Part shown: positions 49,839 through 53,422 of the stretch, piece after piece | Layout of the letters: every line of letters begins with the position of its first letter | Numbering within the stretch: position 1 is the first letter of the stretch | NCBI RefSeq assembly: GCF_004323845.1 | Contig: NZ_QPGR01000011.1 | Coordinates: 1 to 53,422, forward strand | Reading direction: 5' to 3' | Source: Campylobacter novaezeelandiae | GTDB taxonomy: Bacteria > Campylobacterota > Campylobacteria > Campylobacterales > Campylobacteraceae | DNA length: 53,422 nucleotides | The notes under the pieces: model-generated | Database searches by the model: none | Told to the model about the DNA's origin: nothing | What the model saw: only the letters and a program-made list of their open reading frames with translations | Program-made: the position numbers and the translations under genes

Positions 49839-51167
49839 ATGAAACTAAAATCAATACTATATCCAGTAACAGCCTTATTAAGTGTTACTTATTTAAATGC
49901 TACTCCTTTAGAAGAAGCAATTAAAGATGTAGATGTTTCTGGAGCTTTAAGATATCGTTATGATAGTGCAAGTGGAAATTTCCACAATATTTCAAGTCGT
50001 GGTTTTTTAGATAACGTTGGTGCAGGTTATATTAAAGATAAACAAATGCATAATTATAAAGCACAAATCAACTTTAGTGGTGCTATAGCTGATAATTTTA
50101 AGCTTTTTATACAATTTAATTATAGTGCTAAAGATGGTGGATATGGTGCTTACGATGGAAATCCAACATTGCCAGATGGGTCATTAAATCCAAATTACAA
50201 TCCTAATATCAGTGATACTCAAACAGGGTTTTCTGTACGCCAGCTTTACCTAACTTATGCAATTGATGATTTTAATACAAATATTATTTTAGGTAAACAA
50301 CAATTAAATACTATTTGGACTGATAATAGTATAGATGGTTTAGTTGGAACAGGGATTAAAATTACAAACAATAGTTTTGATCATTTAAATTTTTTAGCCT
50401 TTGCTATTGATAGTTTTGGTACAGATGAACAACCTAATGACTTTTATGGTAATGCTCAATATATTCTAGATGAAAAAACTTATAATGAAAATTTTTATGG
50501 TGGAGCTATACTTGGAAATTATAATTTATTAGGTGGAAATTTTAATCCAGAGCTTTGGCTCTCTTATCTCAATAATTCTTTTTTGTTTTATGCTTTTAAA
50601 TTTAATTACAATACAGATATTTTTGATAATCTTAATTGGAATTTACAAGGAGCATATCTTGGAAATAAAGTTATTGAAAGTAGCTTAAAAGATCTAGGTT
50701 TTAAAAATAGTAACTTTTTTGCCCTAAAAGGAACAATCACAATCAATAGTATTGATGCAAGTTTAGGTGGAGTTTATTACGGGGATAAAAATGGCGTTAA
50801 TATGGTAGTTATAGAAGATCAAGGAAACTTAAAATCTCTTCTAGCAGGTGAAGAAATTTTTTATTCTGATGGCTCTAAACTTAATGGAGATACTGGTGAA
50901 AATCTTTTTGCTTTTGCAAGTGCTGGATATACCTTTAATGAAGTATTGCGCTTAGGGGCAGATTTTGTTTATGGTGGAACTAAATCAGGTGATCTCTCAG
51001 CTGTAGCTGGAAGAGCAGGAAAAAAACTTGAATCTGTTGCAAGAATAGATTATAAATATTCTCCTAAACTTACCTTTAGAACTTGGTATTCTTATGCTAA
51101 AGTAAAAGCTTTACATGATGAAGGAGAAAAAAACACTGTTCGCCTTGAAGCTCTATATAAATTTTAA
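49839..51167 (+). CDS. MOMP-family outer membrane porin
   Basis: 442 residues. Signal peptide (about 1-21), then ATPLEEAIKDVDVSGALRYRYD, nearly the N-terminus of the major outer membrane protein PorA of Campylobacter, and a beta-barrel with alternating strands ending in EALYKF, a C-terminal Phe as in BAM substrates. Lengths and loops differ from the porA I remember, and porA is not normally beside kps, so this may be a paralogue or a strain's divergent porin. It is a single gene with its own promoter and terminator. Confidence 0.85.
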   Translation: MKLKSILYPVTALLSVTYLNATPLEEAIKDVDVSGALRYRYDSASGNFHNISSRGFLDNVGAGYIKDKQMHNYKAQINFSGAIADNFKLFIQFNYSAKDGGYGAYDGNPTLPDGSLNPNYNPNISDTQTGFSVRQLYLTYAIDDFNTNIILGKQQLNTIWTDNSIDGLVGTGIKITNNSFDHLNFLAFAIDSFGTDEQPNDFYGNAQYILDEKTYNENFYGGAILGNYNLLGGNFNPELWLSYLNNSFLFYAFKFNYNTDIFDNLNWNLQGAYLGNKVIESSLKDLGFKNSNFFALKGTITINSIDASLGGVYYGDKNGVNMVVIEDQGNLKSLLAGEEIFYSDGSKLNGDTGENLFAFASAGYTFNEVLRLGADFVYGGTKSGDLSAVAGRAGKKLESVARIDYKYSPKLTFRTWYSYAKVKALHDEGEKNTVRLEALYKF

Positions 51168-51168
51168 A

Positions 51169-51198
51169 ATAATAAAACGCATTTTTGCGTTTTATTAT
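51169..51198. terminator. Perfect 13-bp bidirectional terminator
   Basis: ATAATAAAACGCA pairs perfectly with TGCGTTTTATTAT around a TTTT loop. It follows the porin stop by one base and overlaps the last codon of legC on the other strand. Confidence 0.85.
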
Positions 51199-52337
51199 AA
51201 TCTTACACTACTTGGAAGATTAACTAAAGTTTTTTCTAAAATTTTAGTATAAAGCAATCCATCATTTTGACAATCTTTATACATTTTTAAAGATGCTAAA
51301 CTTTTCCATACAGGACGCACGAAAATATTATTCTCAAAACATTCTTTGATAAAAATATTTCTTAAATCCTCATCTTTAAAGATTACTGCATTAAGCCAAA
51401 AATTACTTTTTGAATCCAAGGTTTCATCAATAAAGGTTAAAAATTCATTATTTTTAAAAAAGTTTTTATATAAAATAGATAATTCTCTTTTATTTTTTAA
51501 AAAAAACTCCAAATTTTCAAGCTGTGCAAGAAGCAAAGCTGCATTGATATTACAAAGTCTATAATTATAAGCTATTAAATCGTGCTCATATTCATAAGGA
51601 TGATTGATTTTAGCAGTAGTGCTTAAATGCTTAGCCTTTTTTGCAATATCTTCATTATGACATAAAAGAGCTCCCCCACAACCCCCTGTTACAATTTTAT
51701 TACCATTAAAACTTAAAATTCCACAAGATCCAAAAGTTCCCAAAGCCTTATTATTATACGTACTTCCTAAAGCTTCAGCACTATCTTCTATAAGAATTAA
51801 ATGATAATTTTCACAAATTTTTATTAGTTCTTTAAGTTTTGCAGCCAAACCAAAAGTATGCATTATCACACAAGCTTTTATATGTTTGTGTGTGATTTTA
51901 TTAAAAGTTTTATAGTCTTTTTGATAGGTATTTTCTTTTAGAAAATTTTCTAAAGCCTTAGGATCAAGGCTCAAACTTTCTTTGTCTACATCTAAAAAAA
52001 TAGGCTTTGCACCAGTATAAGCAATGGCATTAGCCGTAGCTACAAAACTAATAGCTTGAGTAATTACCTCATTATCTTCATTGATATCATAAGCTAAAAG
52101 TGCTAAATGCAAAGCTGAAGTTCCAGAATTTGTTGCAACAACAAAAGGAGAATTTGTAATTTGTTTAATTTTATTTTCAAATTTATAAACAAACTCTCCA
52201 ACGCTTGAAACAAAACCGCTATCAATACAATGTTCAAGGTATTTTTTCTCATTACCTATAAAACAAGGTTCATGAAGAGCAATTTCTTTTTTTTGAGAAA
52301 AAAGTCCTTTGATAAAATCAATTTCTTTTTCAAACAT
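51195..52337 (-). CDS. legC: Legionaminic acid pathway aminotransferase LegC
   Basis: 380-residue DegT-type PLP enzyme that aminates the C4-keto product of LegB. PLP Lys214 in LSFNGNKIVTGG, EDSAEALGS with Asp185, and the N-terminus LHEPCFIGNEKKYL with FVSSVGEFVYKFE are typical of LegC (Cj1320-like). It overlaps legB by eight bases. CMP-legionaminic acid decorates flagellin in C. jejuni and C. coli; here the genes stand beside kpsC rather than in the flagellar island. Confidence 0.88.
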   Translation of the reverse strand: MFEKEIDFIKGLFSQKKEIALHEPCFIGNEKKYLEHCIDSGFVSSVGEFVYKFENKIKQITNSPFVVATNSGTSALHLALLAYDINEDNEVITQAISFVATANAIAYTGAKPIFLDVDKESLSLDPKALENFLKENTYQKDYKTFNKITHKHIKACVIMHTFGLAAKLKELIKICENYHLILIEDSAEALGSTYNNKALGTFGSCGILSFNGNKIVTGGCGGALLCHNEDIAKKAKHLSTTAKINHPYEYEHDLIAYNYRLCNINAALLLAQLENLEFFLKNKRELSILYKNFFKNNEFLTFIDETLDSKSNFWLNAVIFKDEDLRNIFIKECFENNIFVRPVWKSLASLKMYKDCQNDGLLYTKILEKTLVNLPSSVRL

Positions 52338-53304
52338 TATAAATATTACTTTTATAAGAACTTAAATTTTCTTTAAAATATTCTATACTTTTTTGAAGCC
52401 CTTCTTCTAAACTTATTTTGCTTTTCCAACCTGTTGCATTAAAAAGTTTTGAACTATCGCAACAAAGCCTTAATACTTCACTGTTTTTAGGGCGCAATCT
52501 TTGCTCATCTTGAATAATTTTTATATCTGAATTTAAAAGTTTCTTAATCAGCATAACAACTTCTTGCATAGAATACTCTTTAGAACTTCCTATATTAAAA
52601 ACTTCTCCATAATTTTTTAATTTAAGCAAAGAAATAAAACCTTCGCAAGTATCTAAAACAAAATTTAAATCCCTTGTAGGCGTAAGATCTCCTAATTTTA
52701 ATTCTTTTTCTTTGTTTAAAATTTGCGTAATAATTGTAGGAATAATAGCTCTTGCACTTTGTCTTGGACCATAAGTATTAAAAGGTCTTGCAATAATAAG
52801 TGGAAGATTAAAAGAATGATAATAACTAAGAGCCATCATATCAGCTGCAATCTTACTTGCTGAATAAGGACTTTGAGGTTGTAAAGGATGCTTTTCATCA
52901 ATAGGAACATAAAGAGCGCTCCCATATACTTCACTTGTTGAAGTATGAATAAAAAGTTCAATACCACTTTTTTTTGCTGCTTCTAAAAGATTTAAAGTCC
53001 CACTTACATTAGTATCAACATAACTTTTAGGAGCCATATAAGAATAAGGAATAGCAATTAAAGCACCCAAATGAAAAATAATATCTACATCTTGAACTAA
53101 TTTTTCACAAAAAAAACTATCCCTTAAATCCCCGCTTATGATCTCCATTTCTTTAAGATAAGGGCTTTTTTCCAAATGTCCATAGGAGTTAAAAGAATTA
53201 TATTGCACTAAAGCCTTAACTTTAAAACCCTTTAAAACTAAACTTTCGCAAAGATGAGAACCTATAAATCCATCTGCACCGCTTACTAGGATATTTTTAT
53301 CCAT
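52330..53304 (-). CDS. legB: Legionaminic acid pathway 4,6-dehydratase LegB
   Basis: 324-residue extended SDR that dehydrates a GDP-GlcNAc-type substrate at C4/C6, first dedicated step of legionaminic acid synthesis. NAD site GADGFIG at 9-15, HTSTSEVYG with the catalytic Thr/Glu region, YSASK with Tyr and Lys, and ARPFNTYGPRQS. Start at 53304 overlaps the end of an upstream gene by 19 bases. Confidence 0.88.
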   Translation of the reverse strand: MDKNILVSGADGFIGSHLCESLVLKGFKVKALVQYNSFNSYGHLEKSPYLKEMEIISGDLRDSFFCEKLVQDVDIIFHLGALIAIPYSYMAPKSYVDTNVSGTLNLLEAAKKSGIELFIHTSTSEVYGSALYVPIDEKHPLQPQSPYSASKIAADMMALSYYHSFNLPLIIARPFNTYGPRQSARAIIPTIITQILNKEKELKLGDLTPTRDLNFVLDTCEGFISLLKLKNYGEVFNIGSSKEYSMQEVVMLIKKLLNSDIKIIQDEQRLRPKNSEVLRLCCDSSKLFNATGWKSKISLEEGLQKSIEYFKENLSSYKSNIYNV

Positions 53305-53422
53305 TTCTCAAGTCCCCTTTTATATAACTCTTCTTCTAAAGGCTTAATGTTTTTTATTAAAGCAAGTTCAAGTGCATTAATATGTGCATATATCATTTTA
53401 AGCCATTCTAAATGTTCTTTGA
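53286..53422 (-). CDS. Partial gene upstream of legB
   Basis: C-terminal 45 codons of a gene entering from the right edge, stop TAG at 53286-53288. It reads KEHLEWLKMIYAHINALE and then ELYKRGLEKWIKIS, amphipathic helices. Codon use looks normal and the 19-base overlap with legB suggests coupling. In C. jejuni a Maf-family gene precedes legB, but I cannot confirm that from this fragment. Confidence 0.6.
   Translation of the reverse strand, partial: KEHLEWLKMIYAHINALELALIKNIKPLEEELYKRGLEKWIKIS

Overview
The window is Campylobacter chromosome, most likely the C. jejuni / C. coli group. Evidence: roughly 30% GC; long poly-G tracts inside surface-structure genes; genes characteristic of the genus (futalosine-type MqnA, Pgp1, the transformation pseudopilin CtsG, the pseudaminic acid enzymes PseB/PseC, KpsC/KpsS, a MOMP-type porin). 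From memory, the proteins are close to but not identical with C. jejuni NCTC 11168, and gene order departs from that strain at several points. A C. coli or divergent C. jejuni strain fits; I cannot decide which.

Layout. 1-2175: 5' part of a phase-variable autotransporter, out of frame as sequenced. 2500-13798: a conserved housekeeping block (mqnA, upp, malic enzyme, gltX, a SurA-like chaperone, a DJ-1/PfpI protein, accC, accB, dcd, a TDT/SLAC1 membrane protein) leading into pseB-pseC. 13791-25899: an accessory flagellin-glycan decoration island with eight of the nine long poly-G/C tracts apart from the one at 2124 and one at 47673 (seven here), several genes broken by tract length or by further indels, a decayed pseudogene, and two DUF2920 hydrolase paralogues in inverted orientation around a FabH-like gene. 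25886-32276: minus-strand run ctsG, tsaD, pgp1, dxr, cdsA, a small coiled-coil protein and an RqcH/FbpA-type protein. 32340-33858: mobA-pldA. 33864-39212: the minus-strand operon gapA-pgk-tpiA-fabI-hydA2. 39272-43568: nadD-rsfS, a DUF1090 protein, a phosphohexomutase, fliL-acpS and an unknown gene. 43569-49714: the capsule-linked block kpsC-kpsS, an integral membrane hydrolase-like protein, a cytochrome P450 and a small membrane protein. 49839-53422: a MOMP-family porin and legC-legB of the legionaminic acid pathway, with the end of another gene at the edge.

How it fits together. PseB and PseC make a 4-amino sugar nucleotide. The island beyond carries what is needed to activate and transfer acyl groups: an adenylating enzyme, an acyl carrier protein, a KAS III-like protein that keeps Cys but lacks the usual His and Asn, a formyltransferase, an AAC(3)-like acyltransferase, GNAT-like genes, a deacetylase and DUF2920 hydrolases. 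The later pse genes and the flagellins are not in the window. As sequenced, the tract lengths put the autotransporter, the DUF4910 gene, the AAC(3) gene, the deacetylase and one DUF2920 copy out of frame, and the formyltransferase, the FabH-like gene and the other DUF2920 copy in frame. The DUF4910 gene and the deacetylase each have a second lesion outside the tract, and one GNAT gene has an in-frame TGA, so these are decaying rather than merely switched off.
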